A DNA stretch of 64,000 nucleotides from Limnanthes douglasii subsp. nivea (lineage: Eukaryota; Streptophyta; Magnoliopsida; Brassicales; Limnanthaceae), in contig JAUPFV010000003.1 of assembly GCA_036936605.1 (NCBI GenBank), positions 106,339,278 to 106,403,277 on the forward strand, in the 5' to 3' direction. The position numbers were made by a program, and so were the translations under genes. This document shows positions 47,082-57,540 of this stretch, in pieces (positions within the stretch are counted from its first letter, which is position 1; each line of letters opens with the position of its first letter). The notes under the pieces were generated by a model. That model worked only from the letters and a program-made list of their open reading frames with translations. It was not told the origin of the DNA and did no database searches.

Positions 47082-48505
47082 TTAAAGCTTTAAATATCGT
47101 TTTTCTGCATCTATCAAGCTTTTGCTGATATCGTACACCGGACGAGGATAATTGTCTACCTCTCTTACTAATACTGCACTTATAGAACAATCAGAAACTG
47201 CTAAATACACATAGAGGGTCTCTCCATCAACAGGTTTAAACAAAGTCTTGGGGGAAGACAAATGCTTCTTAATCTCATCGAAGGCCTCATCACACTGTGG
47301 GGACCAGTTGAAGTCCTTTGCACCTTTCAAAGTTTGAAAAAACGGGGCACACCTGTCCGAAGACCTTGAAATGAAACGGTTTAGTGCAGCCAGCCTCCCG
47401 GTCAATCGTTGTACTTCTTTAATATTCCAAGGAGGCTCCATCTGGAGTAAAGCATTAAGTTGGTCTGGATCAGGCTGTATCCCTTTCTCACTTATCACAT
47501 ACCCCAAAAATTTCTCGGACTGCACTCCAAAGACACACTTTTCTGGGTTCAATTTTAAATTTACCTTTACCAAGTTGGCAAACGTTTCTTGGAGATCTGT
47601 CAAGTGTAGTTCTTCATCCATACTTTTTACCATCATGTCATTGATGTGAACTTTCATGTTTCTTCCAATCTGATCAGCAAAATACTTGTTTACTAACCTC
47701 TGATAAGTAGCCCCAGCATTTTTTAACCCAAACGACATCACCTTGTAACAATGGAGGCCCATATCAGTAACAAATATATTATGTTCTTGATCCTTCGGAT
47801 CTACTTGAATCTGATTATACCCGGAGAAGGAATCCATAAAGGAAAACAGGTTGTTCCCAGATGTGGAGTCCACCAACTGATCAATTCGGGGGACTAGATA
47901 TAAATCTTTTGGGCAAGCTCTGTTGAGATCTGTGAAATCGATGCACATACACCACTTACCATTTTTCTTCTTTACCAACACCGGATTGGCTGTCCATAAA
48001 GGATATTGAGATTCCTCTATGTGCCCCATTTTAGTAAGCCGGTCAACCTCTTGAACTATGAAATCAGACTTTTCCTTAGAAAAGGGTCTCCTTTTTTTCA
48101 CAACAGGTGTTATGTCCCTTCGGTGGAGTCCACCATCTGATCAATTCGGGGGACTAGATATAAATCTTTTGGGCAAGCTCTGTTGAGATCTGTGAAATCG
48201 ATGCACATACGCCACTTACCATTTTTCTTCTTTACCAACACCGGATTGGCTGTCCATAAAGGATTCTAAGATTCCTTTATGTGCCCCATTTTAGTAAGTC
48301 GGTCAACCTCTTGAACTATGACATCAGACTTTTCCTTAGAAAAGGCTCTCCTCTTTTGCACAACAGGTGTTATGTCCCTTCGGATGGATAATTGGTGTGA
48401 CATAATGTTTGTTGGTACTCCGGTTACATCAGTGTTGCACCAAGCAAAGACATGCTGATGGTCTTTCAAGAAATCTAACATTTTACCCTTTAATTTCGAT
48501 GTCAT
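47082..48505 (-). pseudogene. Tat reverse transcriptase, element B, with tandem duplication and mutated active site
   Basis: 48505-48266 encodes the N-terminal part (DHQHVFAWCNTDVTGVP, VVQKRRAFSKEKSDVIVQEV) to a stop. The 260 bp 47864-48123 and 48124-48383 are tandem copies, so the segment KNGKW..CIDFTDLNRAC is present twice. 48101-47082 continues with VMSFGLKNAGATYQRLVNK. The catalytic box reads HINDMMVK instead of YIDDMMVK, so one essential Asp is Asn. Inactive. Confidence 0.88.
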
Positions 48506-48637
48506 CTTGGATCCTATCTTAACACTTTTTCCTACAGCTAGAGAGTGAGTTTCAACTTCTTCAACCGGTATTAAAACACCAGGGGTCTTTCTGGGGTCAT
48601 CAATTTCACCCTCACCCCCAAAAGGCCCCTCAAACTG

Positions 48638-49281
48638 CTATTCCTCATTGATCCGGACTGCCCCCAATGTTCGAGGGGCCAGTGCTGTCGCACAACACTC
48701 CCTTGCTACTTTTTGGCTGCTTCGAACAACTCCCACTTGTCCTTGCACAGCATACTTCAAACACTGGTGGACTGTTGAAGCCATAACATGCATCATGGAG
48801 AGCCAAGATCTCCTCAGAATAGCATTATAACAAGTGGGACAATCCACCACAATAAAAATTATTATAACCATCTTTTTAAAAGGGCCTTTGCCCAACAAAA
48901 CCTCCTCCTCGAACTCCCCGATCACATCTGCTGAGCTTCCAGTGAAACCCACAATTGACCTGTTCGAACGCTGAATTACTACCAGATTCTTCATTTTTTG
49001 TAGGAACTTCTGGTATCTACCAAAATTCGTCTTATATCATTGCCCCCAATGGATGCTCCTATGACAACAGCATATTCATGAGGATCAGCAATATCCCTCA
49101 AGTCATCCTCGTCGAAAAAAATAAAAGGAAAATGAATTTGTGATTGATAGGAAGTCATGCCTCCTTCAAGCTGGGTAGCTAGAGTATGAACATGCCTCTT
49201 TCTTGAAGAAGCAGTTGGTGCAGTCATGGTGTCTCCCCCGAATATTGTGAGTGACTCAAAAAAGCTGATAAGTCCGGACAC
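48638..49281 (-). pseudogene. Tat protease region, element B, active site disrupted
   Basis: The frame 49281-48991 ends VDTRSSYKK where A and E have VDTGSSANILF: the Gly of the active-site DTG is Arg, and about eight codons after it are missing. The next frame (48994-48638) has GFTGSSADVIGEFEEEVLLG and VDCPTCYNAIL. Not functional. Confidence 0.85.
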
Positions 49282-49299
49282 CGTCTTGCAATGCTCTGT

Positions 49300-51023
49300 G
49301 ATAAAACCCCCTTATTCCGGGTTGGATCAGGGTCCAAATACTCTAACTCTACATCAAACCTTTCGATTATCACCATAGCCCCATCCGGAGTCGACGCGCC
49401 TGCATTATTTGGACCAGCCCGATGAGCGTTATCAAGCCTATTTCCACTTCTTCTTTTAACGTAAGCTCCCAACTTCCCCCTTTCAATCAAATTCTGAACT
49501 TCTTGTTTCAACGCAATACAATCTTCAGTATTATGGCCAATATCATGGTGATATTGACAGAAACAATTATTACGGCTCTCCCTAGAAGATCGCAACGCAA
49601 CCGGCCTTGTGAAATGTACTTTGTCTTTTGTTTTGTGATAAATGGTGGCTACGTTTTCTTTTAACTCAGCAAACCACTCCGGTTGAACCCAAGGCCCTCG
49701 TTTATTCCTGGATTGTTGGCTCTGGGCTGGTGCAGCTGGATGAGACTGAGCTTTAGCTCTGTTATGACCCTGTCTGTTTCCTTGGCCTTGTTCCCGAACG
49801 GGTTCTGATTTTGATTTGGTGCAGCTGGAGCAGACCTCACCTGCATGTGCACCCTGGTTTTCTTTGTTTCATCCATATTGATCTGCTTACCGACCTGATT
49901 CAGTAGACTCCCCCTATATCATGGCTTTTTTCCTGGTTACTGAATCAGCCAAGTTTCCAGGGTTCAAGCCCTGCCTTAGAGATGCTATTGCTACTTGTTC
50001 AAAGCAATCAGCCAAACCATTTTTGGTATTCACAAAACGACTTATGTATTCTTTTAAGGATTCGTTTGTTTCTTGAGCACAATGGATAATCGTGTCTCCA
50101 TTGCCCTTCACCTTTTTACTTCCAACAAACTGTCTACGAAAGGCCACCCAAAAGGTGTCAAAATTTCTGATGCAACCTTGTGGCAAGCTATTGTACCACT
50201 TCAGAGCACTCCCCGTAAAATATTGGGAGAATGCCCTACAGAGTAATTTGTCGTCATCATCAAAATTCATCATAAAATTCTTGAATTGTTTCAAGTGGTT
50301 ATCCGGATCTTTACTGCCATCATATTTTTCCATTTTTGTACTGTCAAACCTCTTAGGAAGGTTTCCGGACAGTATCTTGGAGGACAAAAGAGATTGTCTC
50401 CAATTTCGGCCACGACTGAATACAGTATCTTCGTTAGGAGTTGCAAAGATACATGGCTCATCATGGAAGGCAAAATGATCCATTAACAAGCGGTCTACAT
50501 GTCTCCGGCCATGACTATGACTGTGAGACGATCCTTTACCCAGATGCCTCTTCAACCTCCCATGTCTGTCCCTTTTTCTTGAGTACTTTTTGACCAACTT
50601 TTGTTTCTGTTTAGAACGACCTTCATCGCTGCTGGATGACAAGGACTCTTCAACTCCATCTTCATTCGAGGAGCTACTAGAAGACTCTGAGTCTGAATCT
50701 GAACTCTCTACCGGTTTAGACCGGTGAGACTTCTTTGAGCTAGCATGAGTCTTTTTTGTACTTACATGGGTTTTTGATGGCTCATACTCTCTTGGATTGT
50801 CAGTATGATGAGCTGCTGACGCCTTAGACTTCTCTTTCGTGCCCATCTCTGCCCTCTTGGAAGCCCTCAAAGCTTCTATTTCAACTTTCAACCTATCTCG
50901 CTCCTCAATCGTATATTCATCATTTTCACCCACCACTTCTGCCAAAGCTGGTGGCACTTCTTGCACGTCCAGATTCATCCGAACTGGTTTTTCCTGATGG
51001 TATTGAATGCTAGATTCAGGCAC
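49300..51023 (-). pseudogene. Tat gag, element B, with stop and frameshift
   Basis: The first in-frame ATG is at 50978 (MNLDVQEVPPAL). It is open to a TAG at about 49914 that replaces a Trp codon. It contains a Ser-rich acidic stretch, GKGSSHSHSHGRRH, the capsid-like part KYDGSKDPDNHLKQFKNF, and ASLRQGLNPGNLADSVTRKK, the segment deleted in A. After a frameshift the nucleocapsid end has CFCQYHHDIGHNTEDC (49595-49224). Gag would form the particle and bind RNA. Confidence 0.88.
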
Positions 51024-51029
51024 CTTATC

Positions 51030-51047
51030 CTCCCAGTGTGGTCGCCA
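51030..51047 (-). promoter_or_regulatory. Primer binding site of element B
   Basis: The minus strand reads TGGCGACCACACTGGGAG, 3 bp inside the 5' LTR, as in A. Confidence 0.75.
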
Positions 51048-51050
51048 ATT

Positions 51051-51424
51051 TGGTGTGGATCATTTTTAACTGAGGGTAATCTTGTCTAAAGTTTTGTGAT
51101 GTTTCAAGGGTATTTAATGCTTAAGTAGTTTGTAGTGAGAGATTTGAGCTGCCTGGTTGTATTTAATGTTCATTACCCTCATTAATGAGAGTGATTGGGT
51201 ATTTATACTCTTAATTATGGGCCACATGGGCTTTTGGGTCACACTTAAATTCGGGTCGAGCTCAAAGCCTCATTAGTTTTTAAGTAGGTAGGTAATTAGC
51301 TTAGTCATGAAGTGATTAAGTTTTTAATACATTAGTTCAATTCGGATGGTTCAGTGGGTGGATCTTGTCCGAATTTCCCCTGTCTGGTCCCCATAGTGAG
51401 TGGTGATAAAATCCGGACTCATCA
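51051..51424 (-). repeat. 5' LTR of element B
   Basis: 374 bp, TGGTGTGGAT...GGACTCATCA, with a 2-bp difference in length to its partner. The TATA block is mutated at one position (GGGTATTTATACTC). It is followed by TSD GAATT. Confidence 0.93.
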
Positions 51425-51481
51425 GAATTGAGGATCAAGAGTCCACATATTTAAGAATCTAAATTATTTTATGGTTACGAG
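51425..51481 (-). mobile_element. LINE, short upstream piece between elements B and E
   Basis: Minus-strand translation gives FRFLNMWTLDPQF, which joins in frame to YQITKDSWDAPLSGHPL on the other side of element B, the typical LINE segment before RT. The LINE stops at the LTR of element E; its endonuclease is not in the window. Confidence 0.7.
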
Positions 51482-51850
51482 TGATGAGTTCAGAATATTC
51501 AGACACAGCCCACTAAAGAATCTAAACATGGGTAATTCAGATAATGACATACCACTAAATAATCCGGACAGGACAAAAGTAAAACACCTTTTGACTAAGT
51601 TATTTGCTAATCTACTTAAAAGACTGATGGATCCTTAAACTTGACCCGGTTTCACAACTTTACCCGTAAGCCCATGGGTTCTTAATTAAGAGTATAAATA
51701 CCCCAACCACTCTCATTAATGAGGGTGATAAACATTTAATACAAACAGACTACTCAATTATCTCACTACTTTATACACCAAATACTTAATACTAAAAAAC
51801 TTCACAAAACACTTTACAAAATTACCCCCAGCCCAAAATAAACCAAACCA
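51482..51850 (+). repeat. 5' LTR of element E
   Basis: 369 bp, starts TGATGAGT and ends ACCA. The reverse complement matches the LTRs of A and B, including GAGTATAAATACCCC near 51689 (core promoter) and the TTAATACAAACAGAC segment. Followed by AAT and the PBS. Confidence 0.85.
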
Positions 51851-51853
51851 AAT

Positions 51854-51871
51854 TGGCGACCACAATGGGAG
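51854..51871 (+). promoter_or_regulatory. Primer binding site of element E
   Basis: TGGCGACCACAATGGGAG, 3 bp after the LTR; two positions differ from B. Confidence 0.75.
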
Positions 51872-51879
51872 CACGAAGG

Positions 51880-53400
51880 TGCCTAAATCTTGCATTCAAA
51901 ACCAATAGAAAAGACCAGTTCGGTGGAGACGGTTGGTGAAAAGGAATACACCATCGAAGAGCGAGACAAGTTGAGAGCAGAAATAGAGGCGTTAAGGGCC
52001 ATAAAACAAGCAGAAAATGGTATAAGAGAGAAATAAGGGGCGTCAGCTATTCATCATATTGACAACCCTAAGGAGAATGATCCATCATCAAAGACTCACC
52101 TGAGTTAAAAAAAGACTCATGTTAGTTCTAAAAAGACTCATCGGTTTAAGTCAGTTGAAAGTTCTGATTCTGAATCCTCTAACAGCTCTTCGAATGAGGC
52201 TGAGCTTGAGGAGGCTTTATCTTCAAGCAGTGATGAAGGGAAGTCCAGAAAGAAAATGAAACTAATTAAAAAATATTCAAGAAAGAAGGATAGGCATGGG
52301 AGGCTTAAAAGGCATTTGGGCAAAGGGTCATCTCACAGCCACATGCATGCTGATTAGTTGCTGATAGATCCTTTTGCTTTTTAGACTGAACCAGGTATTT
52401 TCGCAATGCCCAATGAAGACACAGTCTTCAGTCGTAGTAAGAATTGGAGATAGTTATCTTTGTCTTCCAAAATATTATTCGGAAACCTACCTAAAAGGTT
52501 TGACAGTTCCAAAATGGAGAAGTATGATGGAGGCAAGGATCCAGACAACCATCTGGAGAAATTCAAGAACTTCATGATAAACTTTGATGATGATGATAAA
52601 ATTTTGTACATAGCCTTCTCCCAAACTTTTACGGGAGGTGCTCTTAAGTGGTACAACAGCTTACCCCAGGGGTGTATCAGAAATTTGGATACATTATTGG
52701 TTGCCTTCCGGAGGCAATTTATTGGAAGTAAGGAGGTAAAGGGAAATAGAGATACTATTATCCATTGTGCCCAAGAGCCAAACGAGTCCTTGAAGGATTA
52801 CATAAGTCGGATCGTGAATACAAAGAACGGGTTAGCAGATTGTTTCAAACAGGTGGCAATTGCTTCTTTAAGGCAAGGGTTGAACCCGGGGAACCTGGCC
52901 TATTCAGTGACCAGGAAGAAAGCCATGAACTGGGGTGCCCTTTTGAATCACGTGGGAAAAATAATGTGGAAGAAACCAAGAAAGCCAGGGTGCACCGTCA
53001 AGTAAGGTCCAGCACGACAGCTAACCAGTCCGGATTTAAATCTAAGGAGTCCGGACAAGGGTCCAACCGGCCTAAACAAACTCAGTCCAACCAGAATCAA
53101 TCTCAAAGCCAGCAGTCAAAAGGGTAAAATGGGTTTTTAGGTTCAGCCAGAGTGGTTTGCAGAGTTGAAAGAAAATGTAGCCACAATTTATGACAAGACC
53201 AAGGATGAAGTCCATCTCAGGAAACCAGCAGCACTGCAGTCTCCCAGAGAGAGTCAAAATACCTGCTTTTTTACTATCATAATGATATAGGCCATAACAC
53301 TCAAGATTGCATAGCTTTGAAGCAGGAAGTACAAAATCTTATTGAAATAGGCAAGCTCAGAGCTTATGTCAAAGAATAACTGGAAACATGCTTGACAATG
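51880..53400 (+). pseudogene. Tat gag, element E, broken
   Basis: The start region has lost the ATG and has a TAG near 51905. It holds YTIEERDKLRAEIEALRA, then a Ser/Lys-rich part to 52330, and the open piece 52460-53005 with KRFDSSKMEKYDGGKDPDNH, ALKWYNSLPQGCIRNLDTLL and ASLRQGLNPGNLAYSVTRKK. A frameshift follows. The zinc-knuckle-like CFFYYHNDIGHNTQDC lies near 53265-53310. Colinear with gag of A and B. Confidence 0.85.
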
Positions 53401-53439
53401 CTCCTCGGACAAGCCCTACAAACAATGTGGGAACATCTG

Positions 53440-54218
53440 CTCCATAAGGGGAAATGGTGATCCTTGAAAGATTTGATGTCGATTAAGAGTACTTGTATCC
53501 TGATCCAACCCGGAATAAAGTAAGGGTCATAACAGAACAAACTAAGACGGTGTTCAGACTCATTAGTTTCTTTGAGTCACTCACCATTTTTAGAGGGGAT
53601 AATGTGACAACACCCTCTCATTCGTCAAGAAATAGGCATGTGCATAGTCTAGCCACTCAGTTGGAAAGAGGAATGTCCTTTCATCGGTACCAAACCCCTT
53701 TTCCATTCATACTTTTTGATGAGGATAATTTGAGAAATATTGTTGGGCCTCATGAAGATGCTATGGTGATAGGAGCATCCATTAGGGGCAACAATATTTG
53801 CGGGATGTTGATAGACACGGGCAGTTCGGCAAACATCCTTTTCCTAAGCTCCTACAAGCAGATGAAGAATCCGGTTGTTATTCAACGCTCAAACAGAACC
53901 ATTGTAGGCTTCATAGGGACCTCTGCGGATGTAATTGGGGAGTTTGAAGAAGAGGTGTTATTGGTCAAGGGCCCCTTTAAAAAGTTGGTGAGGGTGTTGT
54001 TTATTGTAGTGGATTGCCCCACATGCTACAATGCGATATTTGGGAGGTCTTGGCTCTTTAGAATGCATGTTGTGGCCTCGACAGTCCATCAGTGTTTGAA
54101 GTATGCAGTTCAAGGGCAAGTAAGTGTTGTCCGAAGTAGTCAGAAGATAACAAGGAAGTGCTATGCAACTGCACTTGCTCCTAAAACTTTGGGAGCCGTT
54201 CGGATTAAAGAAGATTAG
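53440..54218 (+). pseudogene. Tat protease region, element E (open frame)
   Basis: The frame 53493-54218 begins YPDPTRNKVRVITEQTKTV and has the active-site LIDTGSSANILFLSSYKQ, intact as DTG, then GFIGTSADVIGEFEEEVLLV and VDCPTCYNAIFGRSWLF, ending GAVRIKED and a TAG. It is the best-preserved protease of the three copies; the stop separates it from RT. Confidence 0.85.
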
Positions 54219-54239
54219 TAGTTACTGGAGCCTTCTGAG

Positions 54240-55740
54240 GGAGAGGGTGAGATTGATGACCCCAGAGAGGCTCCCAGTGTTTTAATACCAGCTGAAGAAA
54301 TTGAAACCCACTCCCTTGCAGAGGGTAGAAGTATCAAGATTGGTTCCGAGATGGCGCCAGAATTGTAAAAATTGTTGTCCTTTTTATTAAACAATCAGTA
54401 TGTTTTTTCTTGGTGCAATAGTGATGTAACCAAAGTACCTGCAAGTGTTATCTCACACAAGTTGTCAATCCAGAGTGATGTTGTAGCTATTGTACAGAAA
54501 AGAAGAGCTTTCTCTAAGAAAAATACTGATGTAATAGTTCAAGAAGTTGACCGACTTACCAAGATGGGACACATAAAGGAATCTCAATATCCTTTATGGC
54601 CTGCCAATCCGGTGTTGGTCAAGAAAAAGAACGGGAAATGACGTATGTGTATTCATTTTACCGACCTCAACAGAACTTTCCCAAAAGATCTTTATCCAGT
54701 CCCCCGGATAGATCAGTTGGTGGACTCAACGTCTGGAAACAAGTTAATTTCCTTCATGGATGCTTTCTCTGGATACAACCAGATACATGTGGATCTGAAG
54801 GACCAAGATCATACTACCTTTGTAACAGACATGGGTATCCATTGATACAAGGTGATGCCTTTTGGGTTAAAAAATGCTGGGGCTACTTATCAGAGGTTGG
54901 TGAACAAAACATTCGCTAGTCAGATTGGCAGGAATATAGAGATGTACATAGATGACATGATGGTTAAAATCTTGGAGGAGGATTTGCACAAAACGGACCT
55001 TCAAGAAACTTTTTCCAATTTGACAATGGTGAATTTGAAACTGAATCCAGAAAAATGTGTCTTTGGGGTTCGATCCAGAAATGTTTTGGGTTATATGACA
55101 AGTGAGAAAGGGATACAACCCGATCCGGATCAGCTTAATGCCCTATTAGAAATGGATCCTCCTCGAAACATTAAAGAAGTCCAGAGGCTCACTGGAAGGT
55201 TGGCTGCCTTAAATCATTTTATTTCAAGGTCTTCAAACAAGTGTGCTCCGTTTTTCCAAATCTTGAAAAATGTTAAAGATTTTAATTGGTCTCCACAATG
55301 CAGCGAAGCTTTTGATGAAATAAAGAAATACTTATTTTCACCGAAGACTCTTTTTAAGCCCATTCAAAGAGAAACACTTTATGTATACTTGGTTGTGTCA
55401 GAATGTGCTATAAGTGCAGTATTGGTCAGAGAAGTGGACAATTACCCTTGTCCGGTGTACTACATCAACAAAAGCTTAATAGATGCTGAGAAAAGGTACC
55501 TAAAGCTTGAGAAGTTGGCACTAGCCTTGGTGATTGCGGCAAGAAATATGAGGCCGTATTTTCAGTCTCATTCCATCATTGTCTGGACATCCTTTCTGTT
55601 ATAAAATATTCTTCAGAAGGCATACATATCAAGTACGATGACCAAGTGGTCAGTAGATTTGGGTGATTACGACATTGATTTTGCCCTACGAACTGCTATC
55701 AAAGCTCAACCAGTTGCTGATTTCCTAGTATAGTTCCATT
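54240..55740 (+). pseudogene. Tat reverse transcriptase and first RNase H, element E
   Basis: Pieces: 54372-54641 (WCNSDVTKVPASVISHKLS, QKRRAFSKKNTDVIVQEV), ending at a TGA in NGK*RMCIHFTD; 54645-54845; and, after a TGA, 54852-55604 with MPFGLKNAGATYQRLVNKTF, EMYIDDMMVKI (both catalytic Asp present) and LTGRLAALNHFISRSSNK, through the RNase H tail LEKLALALVIAARNMRPYFQ. Colinear with A. Confidence 0.87.
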
Positions 55741-55749
55741 TAGACAGGA

Positions 55750-56140
55750 CCTCTGAACAAACTTCAGAAGAAAAACTAAGAAAGAGTGGGTAGTCCAAAC
55801 TGATGGTGGATCAAGCACAATGGGTCGTGGAGCTGGAATTTTCCTAACCTCTTCGTACAGTGATAAAATGTACCAGGCTATATGCTTTGGATTCAACGCC
55901 TCTAACAATGAGTCTGAATATGAAGCGGCTATAGCTGGTGTTAAATTAGCTTTCCTATATGGGGCTAAAAGAGTTAGGTTGATGAGTGACTCCCAGCTTC
56001 TTATCCATCACGTTCAAGGTCAGTTTGAGGCCAAGAAGGAGCAACTGATCAAATACTTACTCATCCGGAAAGAGGTGGTAGTCAACTTCAAAAGTGTTTA
56101 TTATGAGCATATTAGTAGGTAAGAAAATACACTGGCAGAT
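55750..56140 (+). pseudogene. Archaeal-type RNase H, element E
   Basis: VVQTDGGSSTMGRGAGIFL (Asp), SNNESEYEAAIAGVKLAF (Glu), LMSDSQLLIHHVQGQ (Asp); a TAA interrupts before ENTLADSLA. The catalytic set is retained apart from the stop. Confidence 0.83.
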
Positions 56141-56149
56141 TCTTTGGCA

Positions 56150-56632
56150 ACCAGCATATTATGAGTCATACCCTTGAATTCACATACAAGAATGCTCATC
56201 CATACAATCAAGTCAAAACAAGGAAGAAGAGGGAAGCTTGAGTATACAGGTGATTCAACCTAAAGATTGGAGATTTTCCCTTCTTCAATACATTTCTGAT
56301 GGGGTTTTGCCTCCGGATAAAGCTATGGCAAGAAAAATTAAACACACGGCTCGTGGTTTTTTTATCATAAAGGAAGTTCTCTATAAAAAAAATTAGTAGA
56401 CCTCTCATGCGTTGTTTGGGGGTTGAAGAATCTCAAGTTGTTTTATCCGAACTACACGATGGAGAAGGATCAACACATTATGGGTACAGGGAACTAACCC
56501 GGAAGGTATTGTTGGCTGGGTACTATTGGTCATCCATAATGGCAGATGCTAAAGAAATGGTAAAGAAGTGAGATCCATGTCAAAGTTATGGCTATGAAAT
56601 TCATGTGCCAGCAGTACCTATGAAGTCTACCT
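56150..56632 (+). pseudogene. Integrase N-terminal fragment, element E
   Basis: The linker KHTARGFFIIKEVLYKK is followed by GVEESQVVLSELHDGEGSTH and GYRELTRKVLLAGYYW, then the zinc-binding region with a stop at KK*DPCQSY. The sequence leaves the family after AVPMKST at about 56632. Confidence 0.8.
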
Positions 56633-56639
56633 AGATAAA

Positions 56640-57540
56640 TATATATTCTTATACAAAATCTCCCACGTAATCAATTTGATACTAAATTAAATCCTCTAGT
56701 AACTTACTTTCCATCGATACCCCTTCTTGAAAGTTGTCAAAGCTACATTCTCTTTATATTCCTCTAACATATTCATCTCATGAATAAACATTTGAATATA
56801 ATCTCTTAATGATTCATCAGTCTTCTGAAACAACATCATAATATGATCACCTTCACGTTTAATTTCTTTGTTACCGATGATCTGACCCATGAAGACTTCC
56901 ACAAATCTTCAAAACTATCAATTGAACCCAAAAAGGTTGTTGAACCAAGCTAAAGCATTCCCTTTTAAAGTCATGGAAAAATCGTGACAAAGCAAAGAAT
57001 TTTCTGGATTAAACCCCGACATAATATTACATAATTTCTTAAGATGATGTTCATGATCTCTAATTCCATCATATTTCTCCATTTTGTATGGATCAAAACT
57101 TTGTTGGTAATTCTCATTCTATAATTTTTTTGAGTCAATGATGAATGTGCAAAGCATATTGCGCTAACTTAGGATTAACTGCCTTATGACCTTCATAAAC
57201 CATCTTATCTTTTCTCACATTACTCATATTCTTAAACAACTCTCCGTTATAAAACTGTTCAACCTTGTTATCGTCTTTTTATTCATTTGAAACATATTTT
57301 TTATCATAAATTAACTCATTTTTTAAAACATTTTTATTCATATTCGCATTTCCTTTCGAAGAAATTTTCTCGGTTATTAGTTGCAAAGTTTTACTTATCA
57401 TCTCAAAATGATTACGGCTTTTCTCATCTAGTTGGTTTTATAATATATTGTGCTTATATTGTTCTGACTGTAATTCACTTTATTTACATATCTAAAGTAA
57501 AAAAATAAATAATTTGATTATATTACCTTCAACTCATGGC
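56640..57540 (-). pseudogene. Gag fragment of another Ty3/gypsy family (K)
   Basis: The minus strand has SFDPYKMEKYDGIRDHEHHL, MTLKGNALAWFNNLF and, after a frameshift, QIIGNKEIKREGDHIMMLFQ then TDESLRDYIQMFIHEM, the retrotransposon gag motif series (YDG.RDP..HL, LKG.A..WF, ESLRDYI..F). Its sequence differs from A, B and E, so it is a separate family. A region of possible N-terminal gag lies at 57100-57500. Non-functional. It abuts truncated E. Confidence 0.75.

Larger units (their letters stand above)
40821..51424 (-). mobile_element. Ty3/gypsy Tat-lineage retrotransposon B (minus orientation, 10.6 kb)
   Basis: LTRs of 376 and 374 bp and perfect TSD GAATT (40816-40820, 51425-51429). Full order: 5' LTR, PBS, gag, protease, RT, RNase H, archaeal-type RNase H, integrase, conserved block and hairpins on the minus strand; aORF on the plus strand. 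The LINE reading (LDPQF before, YQITKDSWDAP after) is continuous once B is removed. All ORFs carry stops or frameshifts, and RT has a 260-bp tandem duplication. LTRs differ at about 19 positions by eye. Confidence 0.94.
51482..56632 (+). mobile_element. Tat-lineage retrotransposon E (plus orientation), truncated in integrase
   Basis: 5' LTR 51482-51850 (TGATGAGTTC...AAACCA), PBS, gag, protease, RT, first RNase H, archaeal-type RNase H and the integrase N-terminus are all on the plus strand. The element stops at about 56632, where unrelated gypsy sequence begins, so integrase core, aORF and 3' LTR are missing. It lies back-to-back with B, 57 bp between the 5' LTRs. It is the same family as A and B but more diverged in the LTR. 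Confidence 0.9.
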
